From an uncultured Granulicatella sp. (GTDB lineage: Bacteria; Bacillota; Bacilli; Lactobacillales; Aerococcaceae): a DNA stretch of 39,881 nt. Each line of letters starts with the position of its first letter. The first letter of the stretch is position 1. The notes under the pieces were generated by a model. It did no database searches. It saw only the letters and a program-made list of their open reading frames with translations, and was not told the origin of the DNA. This document shows, one piece after another, positions 7,289 through 18,811 of this stretch. Where the stretch lies: NCBI GenBank assembly GCA_934193545.1, contig CAKPVL010000011.1, forward strand, positions 1 to 39,881. Direction: 5' to 3'. A program made the translations under genes and the position numbers.

Positions 7289-8179
7289 ATGGCAGTAGAT
7301 CAATTAGAATTAGTCGTCATTACAGGTATGAGTGGGGCAGGGAAAACTGTTGCAATGCAAAGTTTCGAAGACATGGGATATTTCTGTGTCGATAATATGC
7401 CACCAAGTCTTCTACCAAAATTTTGGGAATTAGTAAAAGAATCAGGAAAAATTACAAAAATTGCGCTCGTAATCGACTTACGTTCACGTGCATTCTTTGA
7501 TGAAATCATGTCAGCTATTGCAGGCCTTGATAACACATCATTTATTACAACAAAAATTTTATTCTTAGAAGCGAGCGATGATGCGCTTGTTTCTCGTTAC
7601 AAAGAAACAAGAAGAACGCACCCTCTTGCTAGTGATGGTCGTATTTACGATGGGATTATTGCGGAACGTCGTTTATTGCAAGACATTAAGACACGTGCGC
7701 AAAAAGTGATTGATACAACAAATCTTTCGCCTCGTAAATTACGTGAAGAAATCATGCAAGCATTCTCTACAGGTAGCGAAGGAATTTTCACAATCCAAGT
7801 GATGTCATTTGGATTTAAATACGGACTTCCAATCGATGCGGATGTCGTGATGGATGTACGTTTCTTACCAAATCCACACTATATTCCAGAGTTACGTCCA
7901 CTCACTGGATTAGATGAACCTGTATATGATTATGTTATGAGCCAACCAGAAGCGAAGACGTTCTATCATAAATTGATGGACTTACTCGATTTCTCAATTC
8001 CAGGCTACAAAAAAGAAGGAAAATCTAGCGTGACGATTGCCATCGGATGTACTGGTGGTCAACACCGTTCTGTAGCTTTTGCGGAACGTATCGGACGCGA
8101 ATTATTATCAGACTCTTATAACGTGAAAATCTCTCATCGTGACAAAGACCGTCGTAAAGAAGGGAATGGACGCTCATGA
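7289..8179 (+). CDS. rapZ: RapZ family nucleotide-binding protein (YvcJ)
   Basis: A 296-residue P-loop protein with Walker A GMSGAGKT (13-20), the [14 protein letters not shown] motif and the C-terminal [10 protein letters not shown] signature of the RapZ/YvcJ family. In E. coli RapZ controls glucosamine-6-phosphate synthesis through small RNAs; in Firmicutes YvcJ binds nucleotides and its role is less clear. It heads the conserved rapZ-yvcK-whiA set; its stop overlaps the yvcK start. The ATG at 7289 was preferred over the one at 7283 because AGGAGA ends only one base before the latter. Confidence 0.95.
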   Translation: MAVDQLELVVITGMSGAGKTVAMQSFEDMGYFCVDNMPPSLLPKFWELVKESGKITKIALVIDLRSRAFFDEIMSAIAGLDNTSFITTKILFLEASDDALVSRYKETRRTHPLASDGRIYDGIIAERRLLQDIKTRAQKVIDTTNLSPRKLREEIMQAFSTGSEGIFTIQVMSFGFKYGLPIDADVVMDVRFLPNPHYIPELRPLTGLDEPVYDYVMSQPEAKTFYHKLMDLLDFSIPGYKKEGKSSVTIAIGCTGGQHRSVAFAERIGRELLSDSYNVKISHRDKDRRKEGNGRS

Positions 8180-9207
8180 TGTTCGAGGTAACACCAAATC
8201 CTCCGAGAAAGAAAGGTCCTAAAATCACCGTTATTGGTGGAGGAACAGGGCTTCCTGTTCTCTTGAGAAACCTTCGTAAGAGAGATGCGGATGTGACTGC
8301 GATTGTAACGGTTGCCGATGATGGTGGAAGTTCAGGAATCATTCGAGATTATATGAACGTTGTGCCACCAGGAGATATTCGTAACTGTATGATTGCTCTT
8401 TCTCCGATGAACGCTTTACAAAAAGAAATTTTCCAATATCGTTTCAATTCCGACGATCAATTCTTCGCCGGACATGCGATTGGGAACTTGATTATCGCGG
8501 CCTTAACGGAGATGCGCGGAAATATTTTCGATGCGATTCGTCTCTTAAGCCGTATGATGGCGGTGGAAGGACATGTATATCCTGCCGCTGAAGAGCCATT
8601 ATTACTCCGCGCGGAATTCCAAGATGGAACGATTGTGGACGGGGAAGCGGAACTTGTCAAATATCGCAAGAAGATTAAGCGAGTTTCCGTGCATTGCTAC
8701 GACGAAAATCGTAAGCTAGATGAAAGCCGTACGCCAACAGCTGCGCGTGAAGTCATCAATGCGATTATGGAAGCCGATATGGTTGTACTAGGGCCTGGTA
8801 GTCTTTATACTAGTATCTTGCCGAACTTAATGATTAGTGATATTGGTCAAGCCGTTTGTGAAACGAAAGCGGAAGTGGTGTACATCTGTAACATCATGAC
8901 GCAACTTGGTGAAACGGAACACTTTACCGATGCAGATCATGTACGAGTGTTGCATGACCATTTAGGAACTAAATTTATCGATACTGTTCTCGTGAATACA
9001 GAGGCAGTGCCAGAAGAGTACTTAAACCAACAAAAGAACGAAGAGTATCTTTACCAAGTGAAGTACGACTTCCAAGGATTGCGCGACGAGGGATGCCGAG
9101 TAGTGTCATCTGACTTTATTAAATTACGCGAAAAAGGCGTATACCATGATGGTGAAAAAGTCATCGACGAATTATTCCGTCTCTTACAAAGTGCACGAAT
9201 TGAATAA
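8176..9207 (+). CDS. yvcK: YvcK-type gluconeogenesis factor
   Basis: A 343-residue CofD-like protein with the glycine-rich start [20 protein letters not shown], then [12 protein letters not shown] and PPGDIRNC, all typical of YvcK (also called GlmR or CuvA). In B. subtilis and Listeria this protein binds UDP-sugars and supports peptidoglycan precursor supply on gluconeogenic carbon. It overlaps rapZ by four bases and is probably translated from the same message. ATG 8176 and 8179 are both possible. A hairpin follows the stop at 9222-9246. Confidence 0.94.
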   Translation: MMFEVTPNPPRKKGPKITVIGGGTGLPVLLRNLRKRDADVTAIVTVADDGGSSGIIRDYMNVVPPGDIRNCMIALSPMNALQKEIFQYRFNSDDQFFAGHAIGNLIIAALTEMRGNIFDAIRLLSRMMAVEGHVYPAAEEPLLLRAEFQDGTIVDGEAELVKYRKKIKRVSVHCYDENRKLDESRTPTAAREVINAIMEADMVVLGPGSLYTSILPNLMISDIGQAVCETKAEVVYICNIMTQLGETEHFTDADHVRVLHDHLGTKFIDTVLVNTEAVPEEYLNQQKNEEYLYQVKYDFQGLRDEGCRVVSSDFIKLREKGVYHDGEKVIDELFRLLQSARIE

Positions 9208-9221
9208 TAACGAATGAAATA

Positions 9222-9246
9222 GGAGCCAAGACTTCCTCTTGGCTCC
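9222..9246 (+). terminator. Hairpin between yvcK and whiA, probably leaky
   Basis: A perfect 9-bp stem GGAGCCAAG/CTTGGCTCC but followed only by TTCAAC, so it is more likely an mRNA processing or attenuation hairpin than a full terminator. Confidence 0.55.
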
Positions 9247-9279
9247 TTCAACATGACTAGAAGAGAAAGGAGGAGGCCT

Positions 9280-10230
9280 GTGTCCTTACTATCATTTGCT
9301 GCAGAGACAAAACAAGAACTAACGCAATTAGAAGTGCAATATGACTATTCAAAATATGAACTAGCGGCGCTGATTCGAATGAATGGGGCGGTTGGGATTT
9401 TGAATCGTCAATTGATTTTAAATATCCAAACAGAAAATGCTGCGATTGCCAGACGTATTTATGTGCTCTTGAAGAAGTATTATCAAGTGGAAAGTGAACT
9501 TTTGGTTCGCCGTAAGATGAAACTGAAGAAGAACAATGTGTATATCGTACGTTTGAAACACGGAACGGAAGAAATTCTGGAAGACTTGAATATCAAGTCG
9601 AGCGGCTTATTTAATATGCGCGTTCCGGAAAATGTTCGTGAAGACGAAGAGAAGATGCGTGCCTACCTTCGTGGGGCGTTTCTGGCTGGCGGTTCGATTA
9701 ATGATCCAAAAACAAGCCGTTATCACCTAGAGATTTATTCGATTTATGAAGAGCATAACGACGATATTTGCCAGATGATGAATGCGTTTGGGTTGAACGC
9801 TAGAACGATTGAGCGTCGTAAGGGGTATATCACGTACTTGAAAGAAGCCGAGAAAATCGCAGACTTCCTTGCCGTGATTCATGCTTCCAAAGCGATGCTG
9901 CATTTTGAAGATATCCGAATTATTCGCGATATGAGAAATACAGCGAATCGTTTAGTGAACTGCGAGAATGCCAATATTAATAAAGTGGTGAACGCAGCCA
10001 CTCGTCAAATCGAAGAGATTCAATATATTGAAGATACGGTGGGGCTGGATGCCTTGCCGGATAAATTATCGGATATTGCAAAAATCCGTTTAGAGAATCC
10101 AGAAATTAGTTTGAAAGAATTGGGCGAGATGTTACCTTCTGGGCCTATCTCAAAATCAGGGGTAAACCACAGACTGCGTAAGATTTCGGAATTTTCTCAA
10201 AAATTAAGAGAAGAAGGAAAAGCCAATTAG
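9280..10230 (+). CDS. whiA: WhiA family DNA-binding protein
   Basis: A 316-residue protein with an N-terminal LAGLIDADG-homing-endonuclease-like fold ([29 protein letters not shown]) and a C-terminal helix-turn-helix ([24 protein letters not shown]). WhiA regulates sporulation genes in actinobacteria and influences division and chromosome segregation in Firmicutes. The GTG at 9280 is chosen: AAGGAGG at 9266-9272 and the usual family start (SFAxETKxEL) fit it, whereas the longer frame from ATG 9253 adds nine residues including a run of arginines encoded by the ribosome-binding site itself. Confidence 0.93.
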   Translation: MSLLSFAAETKQELTQLEVQYDYSKYELAALIRMNGAVGILNRQLILNIQTENAAIARRIYVLLKKYYQVESELLVRRKMKLKKNNVYIVRLKHGTEEILEDLNIKSSGLFNMRVPENVREDEEKMRAYLRGAFLAGGSINDPKTSRYHLEIYSIYEEHNDDICQMMNAFGLNARTIERRKGYITYLKEAEKIADFLAVIHASKAMLHFEDIRIIRDMRNTANRLVNCENANINKVVNAATRQIEEIQYIEDTVGLDALPDKLSDIAKIRLENPEISLKELGEMLPSGPISKSGVNHRLRKISEFSQKLREEGKAN

Positions 10231-10280
10231 AGGATGTGGGGCGTAGCTTACTATAGAAAAAACTATAGGAGGTTCGTCTT

Positions 10281-10661
10281 ATGAACTTAGTATCTTTAAT
10301 TGGTCGTGTTGTCAAAGAGGTAGAGGTGCAACAGCTTCAACCTTCCGGAAAGAGTGTGTTTAATAATACGATTGCGGTACAAAATGTATACCGCAACAGT
10401 GATGATTCGTATCATTCACACTTTATCCAAGTGGTCGCTTGGGGCAAAATTGCAGAGCGTATCGGCAAGTTTGTCAAAAAAGGGGACCGCATTGGCGTGG
10501 AAGGACGACTCAATACTCGTCGCTACACAAACAAGAATCATCAAGAAGTGTATGTGACCGAAGTGGTGATTGAGGAAGTGTACTTCTTAGAGAGAAAACA
10601 CGAAACAGAAGAGGACGGTGCAAGTCCTTTTGAAGATCCGCAAAGTTTGTTTGTGGAATAG
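10281..10661 (+). CDS. ssb: Short single-stranded DNA-binding protein
   Basis: A 126-residue protein that is essentially one OB fold: MNLVSLIGRVVKEVE, FNNTIAVQNVYR, HFIQVVAWGKIAERIGKFVKKGDRIGVEGRLNTRRY. It binds single-stranded DNA. The tail is very short (FEDPQSLFVE) and lacks the usual acidic DDDIPF tip that recruits partner proteins. That and its distance from rpsF-rpsR suggest an SsbB-like accessory form, often linked to competence, rather than the essential SSB. ATAGGAGG precedes the ATG and overlaps a CTATAG/CTATAG inverted repeat. It lies directly before the DUF554 gene. Confidence 0.88.
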   Translation: MNLVSLIGRVVKEVEVQQLQPSGKSVFNNTIAVQNVYRNSDDSYHSHFIQVVAWGKIAERIGKFVKKGDRIGVEGRLNTRRYTNKNHQEVYVTEVVIEEVYFLERKHETEEDGASPFEDPQSLFVE

Positions 10662-10713
10662 TGTAAGGAGAGAAATTCCTTCACGTGACAGTTTAAATGA
10701 AGGAGTTTTTCGA

Positions 10714-11403
10714 GTGATTATATTAATAAATGGAACAGCGATTGCTATCGGAGCGCTTGTGGGTGTGTTTTTACGACATATTATTTCAGAGCGTTTCGCG
10801 CAACATATCATGCAAGGGTTAGCGCTATGTGTATTTCTAGTCGGAATTAAAGGCGCGATTCAAATCCCGAATAGCTTGATTATGATTTTATCGCTTGTAT
10901 GCGGTGGAGTTGTCGGAGAAGGGCTTCAAATGGAGGAGCGAGTACGTAAGTTCTCAGACTGGCTTCAAGAGAAGGCTTCAAAAGGCAAACAAAACAATTT
11001 GAATATCGGTGAAGGATTCGTTGCGGCAGTGATGATTTTCTGCGTGGGGGCACTTGCTACAATGGGATCTATCCAGTTAGGAATTACTGGAGATACAACG
11101 TTGCTTCAAACGAAGTCCGTATTAGATGGGATTACTTCTATCTTCCTTGCGGCAACGGAAGGAATTGGAGTTGGACTTTCAGCAGTGGCGGTAATTGCAT
11201 ATGAGTTAATTTTAGTGGGATTATCTCAACTAGTGGCTCCGCATTTAAATGATGTGGTAACCGTATCGATGTCCGCAGTGGGGTCGGTTCTTTTAGTCGG
11301 CTTAGCAATGAACTTACTTGGCATTACGAAGATTAAAGTGTTAAACTTCTTGCCAGCTATCTTTATGCCGATTCTACTTGTACCGCTATTTGCGTTATTT
11401 TAA
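10714..11403 (+). CDS. DUF554 membrane protein (YdfK/YqgA family)
   Basis: A 229-residue hydrophobic protein of the DUF554 family, with about six membrane segments and conserved INGTAIAIGALVGVFL at the start, GGVVGE in the second segment, FCVGALATMGSIQLGITGD in the middle and a C-terminal AIFMPILLVPLF helix. The family's transport role is not established. The GTG at 10714 has GAAGGAG eight bases upstream and starts the family's INGTAI motif; the open frame reaches back into ssb but those residues are not family-like. A bidirectional terminator follows. Confidence 0.85.
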   Translation: MIILINGTAIAIGALVGVFLRHIISERFAQHIMQGLALCVFLVGIKGAIQIPNSLIMILSLVCGGVVGEGLQMEERVRKFSDWLQEKASKGKQNNLNIGEGFVAAVMIFCVGALATMGSIQLGITGDTTLLQTKSVLDGITSIFLAATEGIGVGLSAVAVIAYELILVGLSQLVAPHLNDVVTVSMSAVGSVLLVGLAMNLLGITKIKVLNFLPAIFMPILLVPLFALF

Positions 11404-11411
11404 GACAATGA

Positions 11412-11450
11412 AAAACACCGTACCAAGAAATTTTCTTGGTACGGTGTTTT
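11412..11450. terminator. Bidirectional terminator between DUF554 gene and ldh
   Basis: A perfect 18-bp stem (AAAACACCGTACCAAGAA and complement) with A and T tracts on both sides, serving the two convergent genes. Confidence 0.95.
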
Positions 11451-11460
11451 GTTGTTTTTA

Positions 11461-12495
<1,035 letters not shown>

Positions 12496-12596
12496 TTAAA
12501 ATTGATTTTCATAAGTCCCCTTTTATGACAAATAATACATAAAAAACACAATTTCGTGAAAATGTGAATTAATAACGGGACGGTGTAGGGGTATGG

Positions 12597-12602
12597 TATA
12601 AT
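12597..12602 (+). promoter_or_regulatory. Extended -10 promoter of pth
   Basis: TGGTATAAT with TATAAT at 12597-12602, 33 bases before the pth ATG; the -35 is not obvious. Confidence 0.6.
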
Positions 12603-12635
12603 AGCAAAATAGAAGAAAAAAGAATAGGTGAAAGT

Positions 12636-13196
12636 ATGAAATTAGTCGTTGGTCTAGGGAATCCTGGAGCAAAGTATAAAGGGACAAGACATAATGTCGG
12701 GTTCATGACAATGGATGAAGTGGCCTATCAAGAGAAGTTTGATTTTGATAAGGCGCTTTTCGATGCGGTGTTTGCGCAGGTGCAAATCGGTGGCGAAAAA
12801 GTCATCTTCATGAAGCCATTGACGTTTATGAACTTATCGGGTGAAGCGATTCGTCCGCTGATGAATTATTTTAAAATTGGAATCGAAGACTTGCTGGTCG
12901 TTTATGATGATATGGATCTACCGGTTGGAAAGATTCGTCTTCGTCAAAAAGGCAGCGCCGGAGGACATAACGGAATCAAGAGTATTATTTCGTGCCTCGG
13001 GACGAGCGAGTTTAACCGTATTAAGGTTGGGGTTGGTCGTCCAAAAGATGGGCGTACGGTCGTAGGACATGTGCTCAACCGTTTTGAAAAAGAGGAAGAA
13101 GAGGACATTATTTTTGCTGTGCAAAAGAGTGTCGATGCGATTCGTTCGTGGATTGAAACGAGCGATTTTGTCAAAACAATGAATCAATTTAATTAA
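12636..13196 (+). CDS. pth: Peptidyl-tRNA hydrolase
   Basis: A 186-residue enzyme that releases tRNA from dropped-off peptidyl-tRNA. It starts with KLVVGLGNPGAKYKGTRHNVGF, including conserved N9 and catalytic H19, and has the FMKPLTFMNLSG and VVYDDMDLPVGKIRLRQKGSAGGHNGIKSI motifs. The length is normal. It heads the block equivalent to B. subtilis pth-mfd; an intrinsic terminator separates it from mfd. Confidence 0.97.
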   Translation: MKLVVGLGNPGAKYKGTRHNVGFMTMDEVAYQEKFDFDKALFDAVFAQVQIGGEKVIFMKPLTFMNLSGEAIRPLMNYFKIGIEDLLVVYDDMDLPVGKIRLRQKGSAGGHNGIKSIISCLGTSEFNRIKVGVGRPKDGRTVVGHVLNRFEKEEEEDIIFAVQKSVDAIRSWIETSDFVKTMNQFN

Positions 13197-13205
13197 TCCA
13201 TAGGA

Positions 13206-13241
13206 AAGAGATGCTGCAAAATTTTTTTGCGGTCTCTTTTT
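13206..13241 (+). terminator. Terminator between pth and mfd
   Basis: AGAGA/TCTCT outer and CTGCAAAA/TTTTGCGG inner stem, then five T. It lies about 20 bases before mfd, so some read-through may feed that gene. Confidence 0.75.
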
Positions 13242-13264
13242 GTCGTTGGAAAAAGGAGAAAATT

Positions 13265-16200
13265 ATGCAATTATTGCACCAAACTATTAGTAAACTGAAA
13301 GGATTTAAAGAGTGGTTCGATACTCTTAGTCTTCATGAGAGTCAACTCGTGCTAGGGCTTAGTGGGTCTGTAAAGCATTTGGCCGAGTCATGCGCGTTTG
13401 AGAAGTTAGACAAGCAATTAGTGATTGTGACACCAACGCTCTTACAAGCAACACAAACCTACGAAGAGTTATCGGAGTGGTATGACGATGAGGTTGTCCA
13501 CCTCTTCCCGGTAGAAGAGTCACTAGCGGCGGATTTCTCAGTGGTGTCGCCAGATGTGGTGAGCCAACGCATTCGCACGCTCGATTTCTTAAGTCGTGGA
13601 GAAAAAGGAATCGTCATCGTGCCGCTATCTGGGATTCAAAAGCTCTTAGTGCCAGCAGCGGTATGGAAGAAGAGCTCGATTGAACTGGCGATGGGTTCTG
13701 AAATCGAATCAATGGATGCTTTTGTAGAGCAGTTAGTGGAATTAGGATATCGCCGTGAAAACATGGTCGCGACTCCTGGTGAATTTGCGCTTCGTGGAAG
13801 TATTGTCGATATTTACCCATTAGACCAAGAATATCCACTACGTCTGGATTTCTTTGATACAGAAGTGGACTCGATTCGTGCATTTAATGCGGAGACGCAA
13901 CGTTCGATGGATGTGATTAACGAAGTGCGCATTTTACCAGCAACAGACTTGCCACTTCAAAAGGAAGCGGTCTGGAAGGCACAAGCCAAAATCCACGCGC
14001 TCTATGAAAAGGACGTGAAGGCTGCCCAAAGTCCAGAACGAAAAGACCAAGTTAAAAATATTCAGCAAGCTATCGATGCGCAATTAGAAAATGGGGAAAT
14101 CCCATCGAACTTAACGTACTTCTTGGAATGTATTTATCCAGAGAAGACAAGCTTATTAGATTATGTTTCTAAAGATGCGTACCTCATTATTGATGACTAC
14201 GCTCGTTTTATCGAAAAGAGCAAAACCTTAGAAGAAGAGGCGGGCTATTGGAAGACGCACCATATCGAAACGGGTGCGATTGCTTCTGGATTGTCGCTTG
14301 TTCAAGATGGACGAAAAGTGCTAAAAGAAAGTCCGTTGAAGAGAACATATTTCGCCATTTTCCAAAAAGGTCTTGGAAGACTCGCGCTTGATGCGATTCA
14401 TCCGATTACAACACGCACGATGACGCAGTTCTTCTCGCAAATGCCGATGGTGAAAGTCGAAGCGGACCGTTGGAAGAAACAAGGCGCAACTGTTATCGTC
14501 TTAGTCGATGATGCCAAACGTGCGCAAAAGGTCGAACAAACCTTTGCCGATTTTGAAATCAAGAGTGTCATTTCAAACGGGGCCGTGCTAGAAGGGCAAC
14601 TCCAAATCATGGTTGGCAAGATGCACAATGGATTTGAGCTGCCAGAAGATAAATTTGCCATTTTAACGGAACGCGAATTATTCAATAAACTCACAAAACG
14701 TGCGCCACGAAATCAAAAAATCTCGAATGCAGAACGTTTGAAGAGCTACACTGAGTTAGCTGTTGGGGACTATGTGGTTCACGTGAATCATGGGGTCGGT
14801 GTGTACCAAGGGATGGAGACGCTCGAAATCGGCGGTATCCACCAAGACTACATGTCGATTCACTATCAAGATGGCGGGAATTTATTCGTTCCTGTTTCTC
14901 AAATTAAGCTCGTTCAAAAATATGTATCGTCGGATGCCAAAGTGCCAAAACTCAATAAATTGGGTGGTACGGAATGGGCGAAGACGAAACGCAAAGTAAC
15001 GGCCAAGATTGAAGATATCGCCGATGAACTCATCGAATTGTATGCCAAACGCGATGCTGAAAAAGGGTATGCGTTTAGCCGTGATACAGTGGAACAACAA
15101 GAATTCGAACAAGCCTTCCCGTACACGGAAACGCAAGACCAACTAAGAAGTGTTGCGGAAATTAAGGAAGACATGCAAAAGGACAAACCGATGGACCGTC
15201 TGCTTGTCGGGGACGTTGGATACGGGAAGACGGAAGTAGCCATGCGTGCGGTTTTCAAGGCAGTTATGGATGGAAAACAAGCAGCTGTCTTGGTACCAAC
15301 AACGATTCTTGCCGAGCAACATTACGAGAATTTTGTACAACGCTTCTCGGACTATCCATTTACCATCGGATTATTAAGTCGTTTCCGTAGCAAAAAAGAA
15401 CAAGAAAAAACAATTGAGAAGCTTCGCAAAGGTGCGGTCGATATCGTCATTGGGACTCACCGTCTACTTTCAAAAGACGTGCAGTTTTTAGATTTAGGAC
15501 TTCTCATTGTCGATGAAGAACAACGCTTTGGAGTAAAGCACAAGGAACGCTTGAAACAATTGAAATCGCAAGTGGATGTATTAACGCTGACGGCAACGCC
15601 AATTCCAAGAACGCTCCACATGTCAATGCTTGGGGTGCGTGATTTATCTGTAATTGAGACGCCGCCAGCAAACCGTTATCCGGTTCAAACCTTTGTAATG
15701 GAACAAAACCCGATGACCATTCGTGACGGAATCGAACGCGAGATGGCTCGTGGCGGACAAGTCTTCTATTTATATAATCGTGTCGAAACGATTGAGAAGA
15801 AGGCGGACGAACTCAGAGCGCTCGTTCCAGGATGTCGTGTTGGTGTGATTCATGGGCAGATGAGTGAAACGACGCTGGAAAATATTCTCTTCCAATTTAT
15901 CGAAGGGGAATACGATGTGTTAGTCACGACCACGATTATCGAAACTGGGGTGGACATTCCAAACGTGAACACCCTCTTTATTGAAAATGCGGATCATATG
16001 GGGCTTTCGCAGTTGTATCAATTGCGTGGACGTGTTGGCCGTACAAATCGTATTGCCTATGCATACCTCATGTATCAACCAGATAAAGTCTTAACCGAAG
16101 TCAGCGAGAAGCGCCTGCAAGCAATGCGCGACTTTACAGAACTCGGCTCCGGATTCAAGATTGCCATGCGTGACCTCTCGATTCGTGGGGCAGGGAATTT

Positions 16201-16804
16201 ACTTGGAAAACAACAGCACGGATTTATCGATTCGGTCGGATTCGATTTATATTCTCAATTATTAAGCGAAGCCGTGTTGAAGAAACAAGGGAAAGAAGTC
16301 AAGTCGGACGAAGAAACCGTCGAAATCGACTTACAAATTGATGCGTATATACCTTCAAGCTATATTCAAGACGAACGTCAAAAAATCGAGATGTATAAAC
16401 GGATTCGCTCGATTGACAGCGTAGAAGCTTATGAAGAATTGCTCGATGACTTTATCGACCGCTTCGGGGACTTCCCAGACGAAGTGAGCGCGTTAGCAGA
16501 AGTTGGATTGATTAAGCATTATGCTAACGAGATTGATGTCGTATCGATTAAACGTAAAGACAACTCGGTAACGATTACGATTGCACCGCCAAGTGCGACT
16601 CGCTTACAAGGAGTGCCAGTCTTCGAAGCGCTTGGTCCAGTGAAATTGCCAGCGCAAGTGGCCAACAAGGGCGAAAGTCTTCAGATTTTATTAAATATCA
16701 CGCAAAAGCCTGTTGACTTATGGCTCGAGCAAGTTAAACTGTTTGTAAAAACATGCGGGGAAATTTTAGCCCGCGATGAGGAAAAACATGAAGAAGATAA
16801 ATAG
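13265..16804 (+). CDS. mfd: Transcription-repair coupling factor
   Basis: A 1179-residue Mfd ATPase that removes RNA polymerase stalled at DNA lesions and recruits UvrA. Layout: UvrB-like N-terminal region (to about 350), CarD-like RNA polymerase interaction domain (GDYVVHVNHGVGVYQG, from about 499), helicase domains with Walker A GDVGYGKTE (about 648-656), DEEQRFG, TLTATPIPRTLHMSM, QLRGRVGRTNR, and the C-terminal TRCF domain. The length is normal. The ATG at 13265 follows AAGGAG by six bases; the frame is open back to 13211 but passes through the terminator. The stop overlaps the next gene. Confidence 0.97.
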   Translation: MQLLHQTISKLKGFKEWFDTLSLHESQLVLGLSGSVKHLAESCAFEKLDKQLVIVTPTLLQATQTYEELSEWYDDEVVHLFPVEESLAADFSVVSPDVVSQRIRTLDFLSRGEKGIVIVPLSGIQKLLVPAAVWKKSSIELAMGSEIESMDAFVEQLVELGYRRENMVATPGEFALRGSIVDIYPLDQEYPLRLDFFDTEVDSIRAFNAETQRSMDVINEVRILPATDLPLQKEAVWKAQAKIHALYEKDVKAAQSPERKDQVKNIQQAIDAQLENGEIPSNLTYFLECIYPEKTSLLDYVSKDAYLIIDDYARFIEKSKTLEEEAGYWKTHHIETGAIASGLSLVQDGRKVLKESPLKRTYFAIFQKGLGRLALDAIHPITTRTMTQFFSQMPMVKVEADRWKKQGATVIVLVDDAKRAQKVEQTFADFEIKSVISNGAVLEGQLQIMVGKMHNGFELPEDKFAILTERELFNKLTKRAPRNQKISNAERLKSYTELAVGDYVVHVNHGVGVYQGMETLEIGGIHQDYMSIHYQDGGNLFVPVSQIKLVQKYVSSDAKVPKLNKLGGTEWAKTKRKVTAKIEDIADELIELYAKRDAEKGYAFSRDTVEQQEFEQAFPYTETQDQLRSVAEIKEDMQKDKPMDRLLVGDVGYGKTEVAMRAVFKAVMDGKQAAVLVPTTILAEQHYENFVQRFSDYPFTIGLLSRFRSKKEQEKTIEKLRKGAVDIVIGTHRLLSKDVQFLDLGLLIVDEEQRFGVKHKERLKQLKSQVDVLTLTATPIPRTLHMSMLGVRDLSVIETPPANRYPVQTFVMEQNPMTIRDGIEREMARGGQVFYLYNRVETIEKKADELRALVPGCRVGVIHGQMSETTLENILFQFIEGEYDVLVTTTIIETGVDIPNVNTLFIENADHMGLSQLYQLRGRVGRTNRIAYAYLMYQPDKVLTEVSEKRLQAMRDFTELGSGFKIAMRDLSIRGAGNLLGKQQHGFIDSVGFDLYSQLLSEAVLKKQGKEVKSDEETVEIDLQIDAYIPSSYIQDERQKIEMYKRIRSIDSVEAYEELLDDFIDRFGDFPDEVSALAEVGLIKHYANEIDVVSIKRKDNSVTITIAPPSATRLQGVPVFEALGPVKLPAQVANKGESLQILLNITQKPVDLWLEQVKLFVKTCGEILARDEEKHEEDK

Positions 16805-18407
16805 TAAAGGGATGATGCAAGGGGCGATTGCGCTCTCGATTGCCGCGTTTATCGCTAAGATTTTAAGCGCGGTGTACCGAGTTCCTTTCCAAAATATGGT
16901 GGGCAACACCGGTTTTTATGTATACCAACAGGTGTATCCAATCTATGGAATCGGCATGACCTTTGCATTAACGGGATTCCCGGTATTCGTGTCCAATGTA
17001 GTCGCGGAATACTTGGAGTCGACACATTTAAAGAAATTATTGAAGCAGCTATTCGTTATCGCGAGTCTCGTTGGAGTGGGGATTTTTGCCTTCCTCCATT
17101 TGGGTGCTGGAATGATTGCACACTGGATGGGTGACGTAGAACTCTTGCCAGTCGTTCAAAGCGTTTCGTGGATGTTTCTATTGATGCCGTTTCTGGTTAT
17201 CACAAGGGGTTATTTCCAAGGAAGCTTCCGAATGATGCCGACTGCCATCTCACAAGTGGTGGAGCAGGTCGTTCGTGTTGCGGTAATTCTCTTCGTGGCG
17301 AGTCTATTTGGCAGTGCCATTTCAGATTACTACACGATGGGCACATGGGCGATGTCGAGTGCGACGATTGCGGCAATGTTTGCCATCCTCGTGATGCTGT
17401 ATTATGTACTTAAAGAAACAAAAGATCCGCTCGATGGCTTGACGATTACGCCAGTAGAAATAGAAGTGCCAACATTTGGGCATCTCTTTAAACGCTTTGC
17501 CTTTGAAGGAGGAACCATCTGTCTCCTTAGTTCGATTTTGGTCTTGTTCCAATTAGTGGATTCATTCTCTGTGTATAATGTGTTAACAGACAAAGGAATT
17601 CTTCCAGAAGTGGCAAAAGACCTCAAGGGGATTTACGACCGTGGTCAGCCGCTCGTGCAATTAGGAATGGTGGTCGGCGTCGGATTTTCATCGAGCTATA
17701 TGCCGATGTTATCGCGCGCCTTTAAGAAAGGACATGACTTAGAATTTAAGAGACTATCCGCGTCGCTTCTTCGAATGACGATGACGTTCTCGGTAGTCGC
17801 AACGATGGGGATGATTGCGATCTTGCCATGGTTAAATACCGCACTCTTTGGAGATGCGAAGGGGCAGGCAGTACTCCTTGTCTATGTCACAAGTATTTTC
17901 TTTGCATCTGTCATTATGTCGCTGCACGGCATTTTCCAAAGTCAGCATCAATATCCAAAAACGCTACTGGCACTCATAGCAGGGCTCGTAGTAAAGGCAA
18001 GTACGAATTACTTATTCGTTGCGATGTTTGGAACGCTTGGAGCTAGTTTAGCGACAGCTTTTGGACTTTGCGTGATGATGGGTGTCATGATGGCTTTTGC
18101 AAAAGAGATTATGACAAGTGTCCTACGTGACGGGAATTTTATGCAGTTACTTACAGGCATTGCGCTTGGCATGACGGTCATTGTTTCGGTATTATCATAC
18201 GGAGCATGGCATTTTGCAGGGCTACAAGATTCAAGAACGATGGCCTTTGTCTTTTCAATCGTCTTTGCTTTTATAGGAGTTGTAATTTTCCTGGCTGGAA
18301 CGATGAAATGGAATTTATTCACCAAACGCGAATGGGTACTGATTCCAAAAGGAAAGACTTTATTACGTAAATTTAGTAGAAAAGAGGAAAACGATGAGAC
18401 TCGATAA
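16788..18407 (+). CDS. Oligosaccharide/lipid flippase, SpoVB-YabM family
   Basis: A 539-residue membrane protein with about 14 predicted helices and the MATE/MOP superfamily style ([48 protein letters not shown]). This SpoVB/YabM/YtgP-type family moves polyprenyl-linked sugars, possibly lipid II, across the membrane. The position after mfd matches B. subtilis yabM. GAGGA lies before the ATG at 16788, inside the end of mfd (17-base overlap); an ATG at 16776 has no good ribosome site. Its 3' end overlaps rqcP by 14 bases, so the three genes are probably one transcript. Whether it is the main lipid II flippase cannot be decided here. Confidence 0.88.
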   Translation: MKKINSKGMMQGAIALSIAAFIAKILSAVYRVPFQNMVGNTGFYVYQQVYPIYGIGMTFALTGFPVFVSNVVAEYLESTHLKKLLKQLFVIASLVGVGIFAFLHLGAGMIAHWMGDVELLPVVQSVSWMFLLMPFLVITRGYFQGSFRMMPTAISQVVEQVVRVAVILFVASLFGSAISDYYTMGTWAMSSATIAAMFAILVMLYYVLKETKDPLDGLTITPVEIEVPTFGHLFKRFAFEGGTICLLSSILVLFQLVDSFSVYNVLTDKGILPEVAKDLKGIYDRGQPLVQLGMVVGVGFSSSYMPMLSRAFKKGHDLEFKRLSASLLRMTMTFSVVATMGMIAILPWLNTALFGDAKGQAVLLVYVTSIFFASVIMSLHGIFQSQHQYPKTLLALIAGLVVKASTNYLFVAMFGTLGASLATAFGLCVMMGVMMAFAKEIMTSVLRDGNFMQLLTGIALGMTVIVSVLSYGAWHFAGLQDSRTMAFVFSIVFAFIGVVIFLAGTMKWNLFTKREWVLIPKGKTLLRKFSRKEENDETR

Positions 18408-18669
18408 ATTTTTAAAAGTATCACGATTAATCAAACGCCGTACGGTTGCTAAAGAAGTAGCCGACAAGGGACGTGTGTTTATCAATGATAAAGTGGCGAA
18501 ATCTTCAACAGACGTCAAAGTCGGAGATAAAATCGCGATTCAATTCGGGAACAAACATGTCTTAGTACAAGTCGAAGCGTTGCTGGATTCAACAAGAAAA
18601 GAAGACGCTAAGGAAATGTTCACGATTCTTGAAGAGAAGCTGATTAAAGAAGAACCTTTAGAATTATAA
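18394..18669 (+). CDS. rqcP: RqcP/YabO, S4-domain ribosome quality control factor
   Basis: A 91-residue single S4 RNA-binding domain ([36 protein letters not shown]). In B. subtilis RqcP (YabO) works with RqcH to add alanine tails to peptides on stalled large subunits. Length, sequence and position after the YabM-type flippase and before divIC fit. It overlaps the flippase gene by 14 bases and is followed by a strong terminator. Confidence 0.93.
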   Translation: MRLDKFLKVSRLIKRRTVAKEVADKGRVFINDKVAKSSTDVKVGDKIAIQFGNKHVLVQVEALLDSTRKEDAKEMFTILEEKLIKEEPLEL

Positions 18670-18677
18670 TCAATAGG

Positions 18678-18709
18678 AGAATACGGCAAAGTTGTCGTAT
18701 TCTTTTTTT
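18678..18709 (+). terminator. Intrinsic terminator after rqcP
   Basis: 11-bp stem AGAATACGGCA/TGTCGTATTCT with a 4-base loop and seven T. Confidence 0.9.
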
Positions 18710-18744
18710 ATGTAGCAGTCTATTTGTTTTGAATGCGTTTTCTG

Positions 18745-18773
18745 TTGACAAAAAAATAAAAAAAGAGTAATAT
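18745..18773 (+). promoter_or_regulatory. Sigma-A promoter of mgtC
   Basis: Consensus TTGACA (18745-18750), exact 17-base spacer, TAATAT (18768-18773). The most consensus-like promoter in the window. Confidence 0.75.
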
Positions 18774-18811
18774 AAATAGTACTTTTTTAAAAGAAATAAG
18801 GAGGGAAAACC

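Noticed and set aside
10245..10280. Competence CIN-box promoter before the short ssb
   Set aside because: No convincing TACGAATA; the visible CTATAG repeat overlaps the ribosome site instead.
12545..12575. Rex-type redox operator between ldh and pth
   Set aside because: Only loosely like TTGTGA-N6-TCACAA (TTTCGTGAAAATGTGAA); half-sites are not properly inverted.
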